Below, one piece after another: positions 25,206-33,787 of a stretch of DNA of 64,000 nucleotides. Every line of letters starts with the position of its first letter. Position 1 is the stretch's first letter. Source of the DNA: an uncultured Clostridia bacterium (GTDB taxonomy: Bacteria > Bacillota > Clostridia > Oscillospirales > Ruminococcaceae); contig CAMVGH010000004.1 of NCBI GenBank assembly GCA_947166945.1, positions 1-64,000 of the forward strand, written 5' to 3'. The notes under the pieces were generated by a model, which ran no database searches, was not told where the DNA came from, and worked only from the letters and a program-made list of their open reading frames with translations. A program made the translations under genes and the position numbers.

Positions 25206-25607
25206 ATGGTAAAAATTATCGCAGGCAAAAAGGGTGCCGGAAAAACAAAGATCCTTATCGAAGCGATCCACAAAGCTGAAAAGGAGAGCAAGGGCAACGT
25301 TGTTGCGATCCAGTACGGCTCGTCCCTCAATGTTGACATTTACCACAAGATACGCCTTATCAACATCGAGGACTATAAGATCAACGACTACGACGATATG
25401 TACGGTTTCATAGCGGGAATGCTTGCGTCCAACTATGATATCACCGACATTTTTGTTGACGGTACACTGAGGATCGTCGGCAGAGACCTCGAACAGGTCG
25501 GAAAATTAATGGACAGAATAGCACTTATTACCGAAAATGTGACTGTAACATTCACAATTTCTGCCGATTCTGCGGATTATCCCGAAAGTTTGAAAAAATA
25601 TCTCTGA
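25206..25607 (+). CDS. Small P-loop ATPase-like protein of unknown role
   Basis: The 133-residue protein has a clear Walker A motif at its N-terminus (IIAGKKGAGKTKILIEAI) and a possible Walker B strand (ITDIFVDGTLRI). It is too short for a full AAA+ or kinase fold but could be a compact RecA-like domain. GGAGGATGAAACGCT precedes the ATG. It sits between pgi and rpmF, in the place where other Firmicutes carry yceD. Function is not recognised. Confidence 0.7.
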   Translation: MVKIIAGKKGAGKTKILIEAIHKAEKESKGNVVAIQYGSSLNVDIYHKIRLINIEDYKINDYDDMYGFIAGMLASNYDITDIFVDGTLRIVGRDLEQVGKLMDRIALITENVTVTFTISADSADYPESLKKYL

Positions 25608-25614
25608 TTTGCTA

Positions 25615-25643
25615 TTGACAAAGGCGGATATTTATGGTATAAT
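25615..25643 (+). promoter_or_regulatory. Consensus promoter of rpmF
   Basis: TTGACA (25615-25620), 17 bp and TATAAT (25638-25643). A leader hairpin TTTTACGC/GCGTAAAA (25659-25666 and 25676-25683) follows and could regulate expression. Confidence 0.85.
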
Positions 25644-25719
25644 CTAAACCGTGCCAATTTTTACGCATGATAAAAGCGTAAAATCATAAATATCGCTAAT
25701 ATTAAGGGAGGTGCGAATA

Positions 25720-25905
25720 ATGGCAGTTCCGAAGAGAAAAACATCAAAGGCAAGACGCGACAAGAGACGTTCCAACGTGTGGAAATTATCTGCACCTGCT
25801 TTTTCACGCTGCAGCAACTGCGGCGAGCTCAAACTTTCACACAGAGTTTGCGGCAACTGTGGTTATTACAACGGCAAGGAAGTTATCGCTCAGAGCGCTG
25901 AGTGA
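25720..25905 (+). CDS. rpmF: Ribosomal protein L32
   Basis: The 61-residue protein starts [19 protein letters not shown], the invariant bL32 N-terminus. It has two cysteine pairs (CSNC and CGNC), the zinc-binding form. The ATG at 25720 follows GGGAGGTG and is preferred to the in-frame GTG at 25711, which overlaps the ribosome binding site. It has its own promoter and terminator. Confidence 0.97.
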   Translation: MAVPKRKTSKARRDKRRSNVWKLSAPAFSRCSNCGELKLSHRVCGNCGYYNGKEVIAQSAE

Positions 25906-25933
25906 TCTATCAGAGTCTTTATCGCAGATCAGA

Positions 25934-25964
25934 CAGCGGTGCCGATAAGGTACCGCTGTTTTTT
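25934..25964 (+). terminator. Terminator of rpmF
   Basis: CAGCGGT (25934-25940) pairs with ACCGCTG (25952-25958), extended by inner pairs, then T6. Confidence 0.9.
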
Positions 25965-25996
25965 CCTGTATCGGACAAAACAAGGAGGTGTACCGA

Positions 25997-27292
25997 ATGG
26001 CAGTGAATATAGTGTCCGTAACACCGGGATCGCCGGCGGCAAAAGCCGGTGTAAAGGCGGGAGAAATACTTGAAGCTATAAACGGTCACCCCATAAACGA
26101 CGCGCTCGACTATGGGTTCTACTGTTATGAGCGTACGCTGACGCTCGATCTGGGGACCCGGACGGTGAAAGTCCGTAAGAGGGACGATTATGATGATATC
26201 GGGCTGAACTTCGAGACATACCTTATGGACAAGAAACATTCCTGCAGGAACAAGTGCGTGTTCTGCTTCATCGACCAGCTCCCGCCGGGAATGAGAGAGA
26301 CCCTGTATTTCAAGGACGATGACAGCCGCCTGTCGTTTCTCCAGGGCAGCTATATCACGCTCACCAATATGACCGACAGCGATATAGAACGCATCATAAA
26401 GATGAAGCTGAATGTCAATGTTTCGGTGCATACCACAAATCCGGAACTGCGGAAGAAAATGCTTTGCAACCGTTTTGCGGGAGATGTGCTGCGATACCTG
26501 AAACAAATGGCGGACGGCGGTATCGTCATGAACTGCCAGATCGTGCTGTGCAGAGGGTGGAATGACGGGGACGAGCTGAGGCACACCCTCACCGATCTGC
26601 TGGCTCTTTACCCCGCCGTGCAGAGCATTGCGGCAGTGCCTTTTGGCGCTACGAAATACCGGAAAGGACTGCCGGAGATAATGCTGCATGATAAGCAGTC
26701 CGCCGGAGATGCCGTGGATATCATAGAAGGCTTCGGAAACAGAATGTTTGCCGAATACGGCGAGCGGGTGGTCTATCCCGCAGACGAGCTTTATATCACG
26801 GCAGGGCGGGAACTCCCCCCAAGCGAATACTATGGCAGCTTCGACCAGTATGAGAACGGCGTCGGTATGTGGTCATATATGCGTGACGGCTTCATCGAAG
26901 AACTTGACGCTGTCGGGGGCGATGACAGGGACAGAAAGATCACCATAGCCACCGGGAAGCTTGCGGCACCGCTTATGGAGCTTCTTGCGGGAAAAGTTAC
27001 AGAGAAATTTCCGAACACCGATATACGGGTCATAGCCGTGGAGAACCGCTTCTTCGGAGAGACTGTCACCGTTGCGGGACTTACCACGGGCAGAGACCTG
27101 ACAGAACAGCTCATGCCGTACAAAGAACAGCTCGGGAGCAGGGTGCTGATACCGAAAGCTATGCTGAAAGCGGACGAGGACATCTTCCTTGACGATATGA
27201 CGCTTGCGGAAGCGGAGGAGCTTCTCGGAGTACCTATCGTTGCCAACGGAAGCGAGCCGGACGAGCTTCTGGAGTGTATTTTACAGGCATAA
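25997..27292 (+). CDS. DUF512 radical SAM protein with PDZ domain
   Basis: The 431-residue protein starts at ATG 25997 after AAGGAGGTG. A PDZ-like domain occupies about 1-65 (VTPGSPAAKAGVKAGEILEAINGHP). A radical SAM core follows with the cluster motif CRNKCVFC at about residue 78 and FIDQLPPGMRETLYFKDDD. The DUF512 domain is C-terminal. The family is widespread in Clostridia and often near der/engA; its reaction is unknown. Here it is a single gene between two terminators. Confidence 0.9.
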   Translation: MAVNIVSVTPGSPAAKAGVKAGEILEAINGHPINDALDYGFYCYERTLTLDLGTRTVKVRKRDDYDDIGLNFETYLMDKKHSCRNKCVFCFIDQLPPGMRETLYFKDDDSRLSFLQGSYITLTNMTDSDIERIIKMKLNVNVSVHTTNPELRKKMLCNRFAGDVLRYLKQMADGGIVMNCQIVLCRGWNDGDELRHTLTDLLALYPAVQSIAAVPFGATKYRKGLPEIMLHDKQSAGDAVDIIEGFGNRMFAEYGERVVYPADELYITAGRELPPSEYYGSFDQYENGVGMWSYMRDGFIEELDAVGGDDRDRKITIATGKLAAPLMELLAGKVTEKFPNTDIRVIAVENRFFGETVTVAGLTTGRDLTEQLMPYKEQLGSRVLIPKAMLKADEDIFLDDMTLAEAEELLGVPIVANGSEPDELLECILQA

Positions 27293-27327
27293 AAACCGTT
27301 TTCACGTTTGTGAAGACGGTTTTTTTG
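27292..27327 (+). terminator. Terminator of the DUF512 gene
   Basis: AAAACCGTTTTCAC (27292-27305) pairs with GTGAAGACGGTTTT (27310-27323), then a T run. Confidence 0.92.
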
Positions 27328-27492
27328 TTACAAACCGCCAATAATGGTAAATGTTTGACATTTTGTTAAAAACAACGAATTAATTATACTTTTTGTATAT
27401 TATTTAACTTTATAGCGCATATTTTAAGATGTGAAAACAATGGCACGAAAATATTTTTGTTGAATATGCATAAAAATAGTTGAAATATTTAT

Positions 27493-27521
27493 TTGACTTT
27501 CACAAAACAAATGGTTATAAT
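27493..27521 (+). promoter_or_regulatory. Promoter of the G5/3D protein gene
   Basis: TTGACT (27493-27498), 17 bp and TATAAT (27516-27521). The 305-bp gap ahead of the gene is otherwise AT-rich with nothing else supported. Confidence 0.8.
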
Positions 27522-27597
27522 TCCCATAATGTGACAATAATGATATACAGACCGCTATCGGTTGAATACAAACACATTCAACAAAGGAGTGAGAAAA

Positions 27598-28524
27598 ATG
27601 CTATTAAAAATATGCGGCAAGAACGGCGGCACAATATCTGTGATAACAACAGTGCTTGTCTCAGTATCAATACTGCTGTTCGCGCTTGCGGTGTTCGGGG
27701 CTTCGAGAGCTGCCGCCGATAACGAGTGTGATAACCTGATATCCGTGCAGATCACCGCCGACGGAAAAACTATCTCGGTCGAGTCTGAAAAAAAGACGGT
27801 AGGAGAACTTCTTGCCGGCGCAGATATCGTCCTTGACGAAAACGATGAAGTGAACGCCGGTATGTCGGAGTTTATAGACGACGGTATGAATATTACAGTA
27901 AGCCGTGTCGAATACCGAACGCGGGAAAAATCCACATTTATCCCCTACGAGACCGAATACACCGAAACACCGCTTCTTAAAATGGGCGATGAGGAAATTG
28001 TGAGGGAAGGGATCGACGGAAGTGTGACTATAACTATCGAGGATAAATATGTAAACGGCGAAAAGCTCACCAGCCGCGTTATCCGCACCGAAAGAACAGA
28101 ACCGCAGACCGGAATCATCTCACGGGGAACGGCGCTCCAGACCCCGTACAGCAAGCGTGAGGGAAACTATCGTCTTGAAAACGGCATACCTACGGAGTAC
28201 GCATACAAGCTCAGCGGAAAAGTGACTTCCTATACAGCCCCGGAGGGCAGCGGAACATACAGCGGCAGACCGCTGGTCATCGGTTCCGTGGGAGTCGATC
28301 CCGATGTGATACCGTTCGGTTCCGAGGTATATATCGTGTCGCAGGACGGCTCAAAGGTCTATGGTTACGCGATAGCCTCCGACACAGGCGATATCACCGA
28401 TATAATAGCAGACGCGTATATGGGAACGACTTCCGAGCACTGGGACGATGCCATGAACTGGTGCGCGCAGTATTGTGACGTATATGTACTGACAGTCGGG
28501 GACAACAGTGTATCGTGGCGGTAA
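27598..28524 (+). CDS. YabE-like cell-wall protein with DUF348, G5 and 3D domains
   Basis: The 308-residue exported protein has an N-terminal membrane segment (about 12-38), DUF348 (ISVQITADGKTISVESEKKT), a G5 domain (about 105-180, with PQTGIISRGTALQTPYS at its end) and a C-terminal 3D domain with its aspartates (VDPDVIPFGSEVYI and ASDTGDI). This is the YabE/Rpf2 layout: 3D domains are lytic-transglycosylase-like folds and G5 domains bind wall glycans. It probably remodels peptidoglycan. ATG 27598 follows AAAGGAGTGAG; the upstream in-frame TTG is not used. Confidence 0.9.
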   Translation: MLLKICGKNGGTISVITTVLVSVSILLFALAVFGASRAAADNECDNLISVQITADGKTISVESEKKTVGELLAGADIVLDENDEVNAGMSEFIDDGMNITVSRVEYRTREKSTFIPYETEYTETPLLKMGDEEIVREGIDGSVTITIEDKYVNGEKLTSRVIRTERTEPQTGIISRGTALQTPYSKREGNYRLENGIPTEYAYKLSGKVTSYTAPEGSGTYSGRPLVIGSVGVDPDVIPFGSEVYIVSQDGSKVYGYAIASDTGDITDIIADAYMGTTSEHWDDAMNWCAQYCDVYVLTVGDNSVSWR

Positions 28525-28623
28525 GAAACCGATTTCCCAAACGCCTTTCCAAAGACTTCCGACCGCTTCGCGTTTAAATTTCAAAGTGTGTAAAAAATAA
28601 AATATTGCTTTTTTGACAAATTA

Positions 28624-28660
28624 AAGCCTGCCGATACAACAGATCGGCAGGCTTGTTTTT
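28624..28660 (+). terminator. Terminator of the G5/3D gene
   Basis: AAGCCTGCCGAT (28624-28635) pairs with ATCGGCAGGCTT (28643-28654), then GTTTTT. Confidence 0.9.
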
Positions 28661-28683
28661 ATGCTATTGAGATCGGCACGCTT

Positions 28684-29586
28684 TTATGAGTTGGCCTTGT
28701 CATAGAAAGGCTCACTGACCTTTCTGGCACCCTCACCGAAAGGTGAGTTCACCGGAGCGGCCATGATCGGGAACTTTGTAAGGAACATCTTCGCGGATTC
28801 GCAGAGAGAGTCCCCGATATCGCGGCAAGTCTCGTTGTCCGCGTCAATATCGAGAGTAAAGAGGTAGAATTCCTGTTCGCCCTGTTTCATCATGCAGAAA
28901 TAAGCGGTCTTTACCTCGGGAGTCTTGGCGAGCTTCTTGCGGAATGCGCCGAGAACGGCGTCGGGGATATTCTTGGGTTTGCCGAACATGAGCTTGACCT
29001 GAGGTGTGGCATTGGGGTTTTCCGCTGCTTCACGGCGGGCTTTTTCCTGTGCGGCGACGGTCTTCATGGCTTCAAGGAGATTTTTGATAGCGTCCTGTGT
29101 GAATATGATATTCTGTCCCATGGGGTTGATGACAAAGCCCTTTATCTGATCTGCCTTGGTCTGTGCGAGCTGCGCGATCTGAGGGAACACTACCACGATA
29201 GTGTTGACCTGGGTCTTGTTCCATTTGCGGAATTCCTCTATATCGGTAAAAACGGTAAAGAACTGTTCACCTTTCTTGTTCTGTATCAGCTTGAAATTGA
29301 ACTTTGCGTTGTTCGGAACAGTGATCTTACCGCTGCCTTTCAGGAGATTTCCGTCGGCGTCCATTACGTCAACGGGAGCGAAGAAACGCGAAGTAAGCAC
29401 CTTTTCGATGAGCTTTGCCTGTGTTTCCTTATTCTCATTCTCTTTGAGAGCGTTCATAGCTGCTACGAGTTCAGCGTTTCCGAGATCGGGGAAAACATTC
29501 TCGGGAGTGGGGGTATCGTTCCCGGGGGCGGTGTTTGTATTGTCTGTTCCCTCTGGTGTGGGGAACGGAAGATGATTGTCAGCCAT
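28684..29586 (-). CDS. SseB-like protein
   Basis: The 300-residue protein starts at the ATG complementary to 29584-29586 after AAAGGACGAA. A Pro/Thr/Asn-rich N-terminal tail (about 1-35) precedes an SseB N-terminal domain (ALKENENKETQAKLIEKVLTSRFFAP through TVFTDIEEFRKWN) and an SseB C-terminal domain (VKLMFGKPKNIPDAVLGAFRKKL). SseB proteins were named for serine sensitivity in E. coli; their biochemical role is unclear. It follows the SCP2-like gene but has its own promoter. Confidence 0.85.
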   Translation of the reverse strand: MADNHLPFPTPEGTDNTNTAPGNDTPTPENVFPDLGNAELVAAMNALKENENKETQAKLIEKVLTSRFFAPVDVMDADGNLLKGSGKITVPNNAKFNFKLIQNKKGEQFFTVFTDIEEFRKWNKTQVNTIVVVFPQIAQLAQTKADQIKGFVINPMGQNIIFTQDAIKNLLEAMKTVAAQEKARREAAENPNATPQVKLMFGKPKNIPDAVLGAFRKKLAKTPEVKTAYFCMMKQGEQEFYLFTLDIDADNETCRDIGDSLCESAKMFLTKFPIMAAPVNSPFGEGARKVSEPFYDKANS

Positions 29587-29617
29587 AACTATTCGTCCTT
29601 TCAAAACAGTTTGTACT

Positions 29618-29646
29618 ATTATAACACACTTTCGTTTATTTTTCAA
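29618..29646 (-). promoter_or_regulatory. Promoter of the SseB-like gene
   Basis: On the minus strand TTGAAA (29641-29646), 17 bp and TATAAT (29618-29623). Confidence 0.8.
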
Positions 29647-29671
29647 TAGTTTTTTAATATTTCGGAAAAAA

Positions 29672-29711
29672 TGGACAAAACAAAAGCGCGTATGCAATGC
29701 ACACGCGCTTT
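29672..29711 (-). terminator. Terminator of the SCP2-like gene
   Basis: AAAGCGCGT/ACGCGCTTT stem (29683-29691 and 29703-29711), followed on the minus strand by TTTTGTTTTG. Confidence 0.85.
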
Positions 29712-29724
29712 ATAAGAACTTATC

Positions 29725-30291
29725 TTACTTCTTTGCCTTTGTGGCATCTGCCTTCTTAGCGGGAGCCTTAGTCTCAGCCTTGGGAGCCTCAGCAGCCTTT
29801 ACTTCAGCCTTGGGAGCTTCTGCCTTCTTTGCAGCGGGAGCAGCGGGCTTCTTAGCGGCCGGAGCCTTCTTTGCGGGAGCCTTGGCAGCAGCTTCCTTCT
29901 TAGCGGCAGCCTTGGGAGCTTCCTTCTTTGCGGGAGCCTTCTTAGCGGCAGCCTTCTTGGGAGCGATCGCATCGAAAATGTTTGCAGCACCCGGATCATC
30001 GTCGATAACGACAAGCTTTCCGGAATCGAGAGCCTTCTTGACAGCGAGCTTACCTTCAACCAAAGCTGTGAATGTATCTGCGTCTGCCTCAAAGATCGCG
30101 GTATGATCGTCATAGCTGAAATTCTCTACAGAGAGAACACCGTCTTTGTATTCCATATAGAATGTGCCGGCAGCTTCGCCTGTTACATTGAACTGGAATG
30201 CGAAAAATGCTCCGTCAAAGCCGGAAGTATCTGTCTTTTTGATGGTTTTCTTCAGACTTTCATAAACCTTTTCATAAGCCGATTTAGCCAT
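29725..30291 (-). CDS. SCP2-like domain with histone-H1-like Lys/Ala/Pro tail
   Basis: The 188-residue protein has an N-terminal domain of about 108 residues that fits the sterol-carrier SCP2 fold (GAFFAFQFNVTGEAAGTFYMEYKDG and FTALVEGKLAVKKALDSGKLVV). About 75 residues of Lys, Ala and Pro repeats follow (KKAPAKKEAPKAAAKK and similar), like eukaryotic H1 tails or bacterial HU-like extensions. SCP2 domains bind lipids; the basic tail should bind nucleic acid, ribosomes or acidic envelope polymer. The combination is unusual. It has its own promoter and terminator. Confidence 0.75.
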   Translation of the reverse strand: MAKSAYEKVYESLKKTIKKTDTSGFDGAFFAFQFNVTGEAAGTFYMEYKDGVLSVENFSYDDHTAIFEADADTFTALVEGKLAVKKALDSGKLVVIDDDPGAANIFDAIAPKKAAAKKAPAKKEAPKAAAKKEAAAKAPAKKAPAAKKPAAPAAKKAEAPKAEVKAAEAPKAETKAPAKKADATKAKK

Positions 30292-30358
30292 AGTAAATTT
30301 CCTTCCTTATTGTTTGATTCAAACGGGCGAATGACCGTTTTCTTTTGAATTCGTGACC

Positions 30359-30387
30359 ATTATATCATAAATAAATCCGAATTTCAA
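30359..30387 (-). promoter_or_regulatory. Promoter of the SCP2-like gene
   Basis: On the minus strand TTGAAA (30382-30387), 17 bp and TATAAT (30359-30364). A hairpin AAACGG/CCGTTT (about 30321-30340) lies in the leader. Confidence 0.8.
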
Positions 30388-30648
30388 GCGATTTTTTGCA
30401 TTTTTTTGTAAGTTAGTGCAATATGTTTAATTTTTGACAAAATTTACAGTGCGGTTAGGTATTAATTGACTATATTTTAAACACGATTTGGCGGTGTTAA
30501 GCGCGATTTGCGGTTATTATGCACGTTATACATGCAATATATTCACGGGAGGAAAGTTTTTATGGCTCGGATCATCCGCATTTTGTCATTAAATCCGACA
30601 AAAAGCAATAGAATTTTAAAAAGTGCCTATACAGGGAGGTCATGCTCT

Positions 30649-30936
30649 ATGCTTTGTACATTCGACGACATACGCAACAAGGAGATAATCAACATAAAGA
30701 GCGGTGTGAAAATGGGTTTTGCCGATGATATCGAATTTGACACCTGTACCGCGAAAATATGCAGACTGGTGATATTCGGAAAAGCGAAACTGTTCGGGCT
30801 GCTGGGGAGGGAGGACGATATCACGATCTGCTGGAGCGATATAGAGATAATCGGCGAAGATGCCATTCTGGTAAGCTGCGATATGCCGATACATATAAAA
30901 AAGCCCGGGGGGATAATCAAAAATTTGTTGAAATAG
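30649..30936 (+). CDS. YlmC/YmxH-family sporulation-associated PRC-barrel protein
   Basis: The 95-residue protein starts MLCTFDDIRNKEIINIKSG, the usual start of the YlmC/YmxH family, followed by a PRC-barrel (CRLVIFGKAKLFGLLGREDDITICWSDIEIIGEDAILV). Members are conserved in spore formers. ATG 30649 follows GGGAGG at 30634-30639. An in-frame ATG at 30562 also has a good ribosome binding site (GGGAGGAAAG) and would add 29 basic residues, so a longer form is possible. No clear vegetative promoter precedes it. Confidence 0.82.
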   Translation: MLCTFDDIRNKEIINIKSGVKMGFADDIEFDTCTAKICRLVIFGKAKLFGLLGREDDITICWSDIEIIGEDAILVSCDMPIHIKKPGGIIKNLLK

Positions 30937-30951
30937 ACGAAAAGAAAAATA

Positions 30952-30980
30952 TTGTAATAATGGCATATTTGTGATATAAT
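30952..30980 (+). promoter_or_regulatory. Promoter of rpsB-tsf
   Basis: TTGTAA (30952-30957), 17 bp and TATAAT (30975-30980). Confidence 0.8.
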
Positions 30981-30987
30981 ATTAAGG

Positions 30988-31100
30988 CAATTTATAAGAA
31001 TTGCAATCCTCACGGACGGTATAAACCGTGGGCGTGCGGTGTCCGGCAGAGAACGGATACCGTCCGCGGCGTTCACCGCCCGGCGGAACAAAACAAATTT
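30988..31100 (+). promoter_or_regulatory. Structured leader of rpsB
   Basis: The leader between promoter and start codon is GC-rich with nested inverted repeats (ACGGACGGT...ACCGT, GCGGTGTCCG...CGGATACCGTCCGC). A leader of this kind suggests S2-type autoregulation, but the family is not identified here. Confidence 0.5.
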
Positions 31101-31117
31101 TACAGGAGGACACTACC

Positions 31118-31873
31118 ATGGCAGTAGTATCAATGAAGCAGCTTCTTGAAGCCGGTGTTCACTTCGGACATCAGACAAGACGCTGGAACCCGAAAATGGC
31201 TCCGTACATTTTCACAGAAAGAAACGGCATCTACATCATCGACCTTCAGAAGACAGTGAAGAAGCTCGACGAAGCTTATAACTTCGTTTTCAACACCGTT
31301 GCTGAGGGCGGCGAGATCCTCTTCGTCGGCACAAAGAAGCAGGCTGCCGATTCGATCAAGGAAGAGGCTGAAAGAGCCGGCGCTCACTTCGTGAACGCAA
31401 GATGGCTCGGCGGTATGATGACCAATTTCAAGACTATCCAGAACCGTATCAAGAGACTTGAACAGCTCCACACAATGGAGACAGACGGTACTTTCGATCT
31501 GCTCCCCAAGAAGGAAGTAAGCAAGCTCTCCCTCGAGATCGAAAAGCTCGAAAAGTTCCTCGGCGGTATCAAGAACATGAAGAAGCTCCCCGGCGCTCTC
31601 TTCGTTGTTGACCCCCGCAAGGAAAAGATCGCAGTTGCAGAAGCAAAGAAGCTCGGTATCCCGGTAGTGGCTATCGTAGATACAAACTGCGACCCCGATG
31701 AGATCGACTATGTGATCCCCGGCAACGACGACGCTATCCGTGCCGTTAAGCTCATCGCAGGCGCAATGGCAGATGCTGTTCTCTCCGCTAAGCAGGGAAT
31801 GACAGACGCTGCGGCAGAGGATAAGGACGCTGCTGCGGAAGCCGAAGAAGCTGCACCCGCAGAGGAAGAATAA
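31118..31873 (+). CDS. rpsB: Ribosomal protein S2
   Basis: The 251-residue protein starts [25 protein letters not shown], the conserved S2 N-terminus, and contains [15 protein letters not shown] and the DTNCDPD motif near residue 188. An acidic, Ala/Glu-rich tail of about 25 residues ends it. ATG 31118 follows AGGAGG; the frame upstream to 31028 belongs to the leader. It is followed 37 bp later by tsf, the usual pair. Confidence 0.97.
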   Translation: MAVVSMKQLLEAGVHFGHQTRRWNPKMAPYIFTERNGIYIIDLQKTVKKLDEAYNFVFNTVAEGGEILFVGTKKQAADSIKEEAERAGAHFVNARWLGGMMTNFKTIQNRIKRLEQLHTMETDGTFDLLPKKEVSKLSLEIEKLEKFLGGIKNMKKLPGALFVVDPRKEKIAVAEAKKLGIPVVAIVDTNCDPDEIDYVIPGNDDAIRAVKLIAGAMADAVLSAKQGMTDAAAEDKDAAAEAEEAAPAEEE

Positions 31874-31910
31874 GATACAATATACACAGTTTTCAGAAGG
31901 AGAATTTAAA

Positions 31911-32831
31911 ATGGCTATTTCAGCACAGGACGTAAAGCAGCTCAAGGAACTCACAAACTGCGGTATGATGGACTGCAAGCGTGCTCTTGAAGCAACAAAC
32001 GGCAATGTTGACGAGGCTATCAAGTACCTGCGTGAACAGGGTCTCGCAAAGCAGGCAAAGAAGTCCGGCAGGATCGCTGCTGAGGGACTTGTAGTAGCAA
32101 AGATAGATGAAGCAAAGAAGATCGGCGCTGTCGTTGAGATCAACTCCGAGACAGACTTTGCGGCAAATTCCGACAAGTTCAAGGCATTCTGCGAGACAGT
32201 CCTCCAGACGATCATCGACAACGATGTTGCTGATGTTGACGCTCTCAAGGAAGTTACCGCAAGCGGCACAAGCGAAAAGATCGCAGACCTGCTCACAGAT
32301 ACAGTCGCTACTATCAGCGAGAATATCCAGATCAGACGTTTCGTAAGACTCACAGGCGATGTTTACAGCTACGTTCACAACGGCGGCGGCTCGATCATCG
32401 GTTCGATCATAAAGCTCGAATCCGATAACGGCGCTGATGACGCTGTAAAGACTGTCGCAAAGGATCTGCTTCTCCAGATCACCGCAAGCGCTCCTCAGTT
32501 CGTTGCACAGAGCGATGTTCCCGCTTCCGTGATCGACGCTGAAAAGGAAGTTCAGCTCGAACTCGTAAAGAAAGAGAACGCTGAGTCCAAGAAGCCCAAG
32601 CCCGAAAACGTGCTTGAGAAGATCGTTGAAGGCAGAATGAGAAAGTTCGCGGAAGAGATCTGCCTGCTCGATCAGCCCTTCGTAAAGGATCCCTCCATCA
32701 CAGTTGCGAAGTATATCGCAAACGCAGGCAAGAACATCAAGGTAATTGAGTTCGCACGTCTCGAAAAGGGCGAAGGTATCCAGAAGAAGGAAGACGATTT
32801 CGCGGCAGAAGTTGCTTCCATGGTCAAGTAA
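31911..32831 (+). CDS. tsf: Elongation factor Ts
   Basis: The 306-residue nucleotide exchange factor for EF-Tu has the N-terminal UBA-like motif VKQLKELTNCGMMDCKRALEA and the signature EINSETDFAANSDKF. A second conserved core begins YVHNGGGSIIGSIIKLES. AAGGAGAATTTAAA precedes the ATG. It forms an operon with rpsB and ends at a strong terminator. Confidence 0.97.
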   Translation: MAISAQDVKQLKELTNCGMMDCKRALEATNGNVDEAIKYLREQGLAKQAKKSGRIAAEGLVVAKIDEAKKIGAVVEINSETDFAANSDKFKAFCETVLQTIIDNDVADVDALKEVTASGTSEKIADLLTDTVATISENIQIRRFVRLTGDVYSYVHNGGGSIIGSIIKLESDNGADDAVKTVAKDLLLQITASAPQFVAQSDVPASVIDAEKEVQLELVKKENAESKKPKPENVLEKIVEGRMRKFAEEICLLDQPFVKDPSITVAKYIANAGKNIKVIEFARLEKGEGIQKKEDDFAAEVASMVK

Positions 32832-32849
32832 TAACGTATAAAAGACTCA

Positions 32850-32882
32850 CCCCCGTCATTCATTGAATGGCGGGGGTTTTGA
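32850..32882 (+). terminator. Terminator of rpsB-tsf
   Basis: CCCCCGTCATTC (32850-32861) pairs with GAATGGCGGGGG (32865-32876), then TTTTG. Confidence 0.92.
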
Positions 32883-32919
32883 TTTTCATTTCCGGGACAA
32901 TCAGCGCCTCATGCCCGCA

Positions 32920-33588
32920 TCAGAAACCGCCGAGGAACGGATTGTAGCGTTTCTCGGTATTCAGGGTGGTGGCAGGACCGTGTCCCGGCATGACCTCATA
33001 ATCGTCCGGGAGCGACGCGAGCTTTTCAAGGGAATCCTGCTGGGCGTAAGGGTCGCTGGAATAAACATCGCTCCTGCCGATGCTGTCCTTGAAAAGTGTG
33101 TCTCCGGCAAACATCAGCTTTTTGCCGCCTTCGGGGTCATCGCAGAGGAAACAAACGCTGCCCGCGGTATGACCGGGAGTATGCAGGACTTTGAAAGTGA
33201 GATCTTCAAGGGTGAGAAGGTCGCCGTCTTTGATGAGATGATCCGCTTCACACGGGGCAAACGGGCGTTCCGGGGTAAAAAAGGCGAGAGAGCTCACGCT
33301 GTCTGTAAGCATGGCCTGATCGGCTTCGTGGATATAAATTTCCGCGCCGGTGCGCTCTTTCAGTGCCGCGGCGGCTCCGGTGTGGTCAAAATGCCCGTGG
33401 GTGAGCAGTATATGCTTTATCGAAAATCCCGCCTTCTCCGCTTCGGAGAGTATGGTGTCCGGATCATCGGCAGGGTCAATTACGGCGGCGGATATCAGAT
33501 TCCTCCCGTCGGTATTTACGGTTCTGCCGGTCGGTACGATATAGCAGTTGGTACCAAGCCCCGACAGCACTAAATGTATATATTTCAT
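32920..33588 (-). CDS. Metallo-beta-lactamase-fold hydrolase (glyoxalase II-like)
   Basis: The 222-residue protein has the zinc motif THGHFDHTG at about residue 63, HTPGHTAGSVCF, AGDTLFKDSIGRSD and the final histidine in MPGHGPATT. The set matches the MBL-fold hydrolases related to glyoxalase II, which hydrolyse thioesters. The substrate is unknown. It is convergent with tsf and has its own promoter. Confidence 0.9.
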   Translation of the reverse strand: MKYIHLVLSGLGTNCYIVPTGRTVNTDGRNLISAAVIDPADDPDTILSEAEKAGFSIKHILLTHGHFDHTGAAAALKERTGAEIYIHEADQAMLTDSVSSLAFFTPERPFAPCEADHLIKDGDLLTLEDLTFKVLHTPGHTAGSVCFLCDDPEGGKKLMFAGDTLFKDSIGRSDVYSSDPYAQQDSLEKLASLPDDYEVMPGHGPATTLNTEKRYNPFLGGF

Positions 33589-33619
33589 TGAAAGTCACCC
33601 CTTTTTGCGTTTCTTTCCT

Positions 33620-33649
33620 CTATTATATAACTTTTGCGTCCCGTATGTC
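33620..33649 (-). promoter_or_regulatory. Promoter of the MBL-fold hydrolase gene
   Basis: On the minus strand TTGACA (33644-33649), 18 bp and TATAAT (33620-33625). Confidence 0.75.
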
Positions 33650-33711
33650 AAGTGGCGGTAAAAAAACCATATTTTACCGCATCATATCAAGGAAAAATTA
33701 TGTTCACATTA

Positions 33712-33740
33712 TTGACAAATTGTGAATAATGTTCTATAAT
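33712..33740 (+). promoter_or_regulatory. Consensus promoter of the BY-kinase/collagen-like operon
   Basis: TTGACA (33712-33717), 17 bp and TATAAT (33735-33740). Confidence 0.85.
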
Positions 33741-33787
33741 ATATGGTGTAGTATTATGCGCAGGCACATCGAAAGGGGCATTTTTGT

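Noticed and set aside
31130..32353. 407-codon minus-strand ORF opposite rpsB-tsf
   Set aside because: Caused by the codon bias of highly expressed ribosomal genes; no gene signal.
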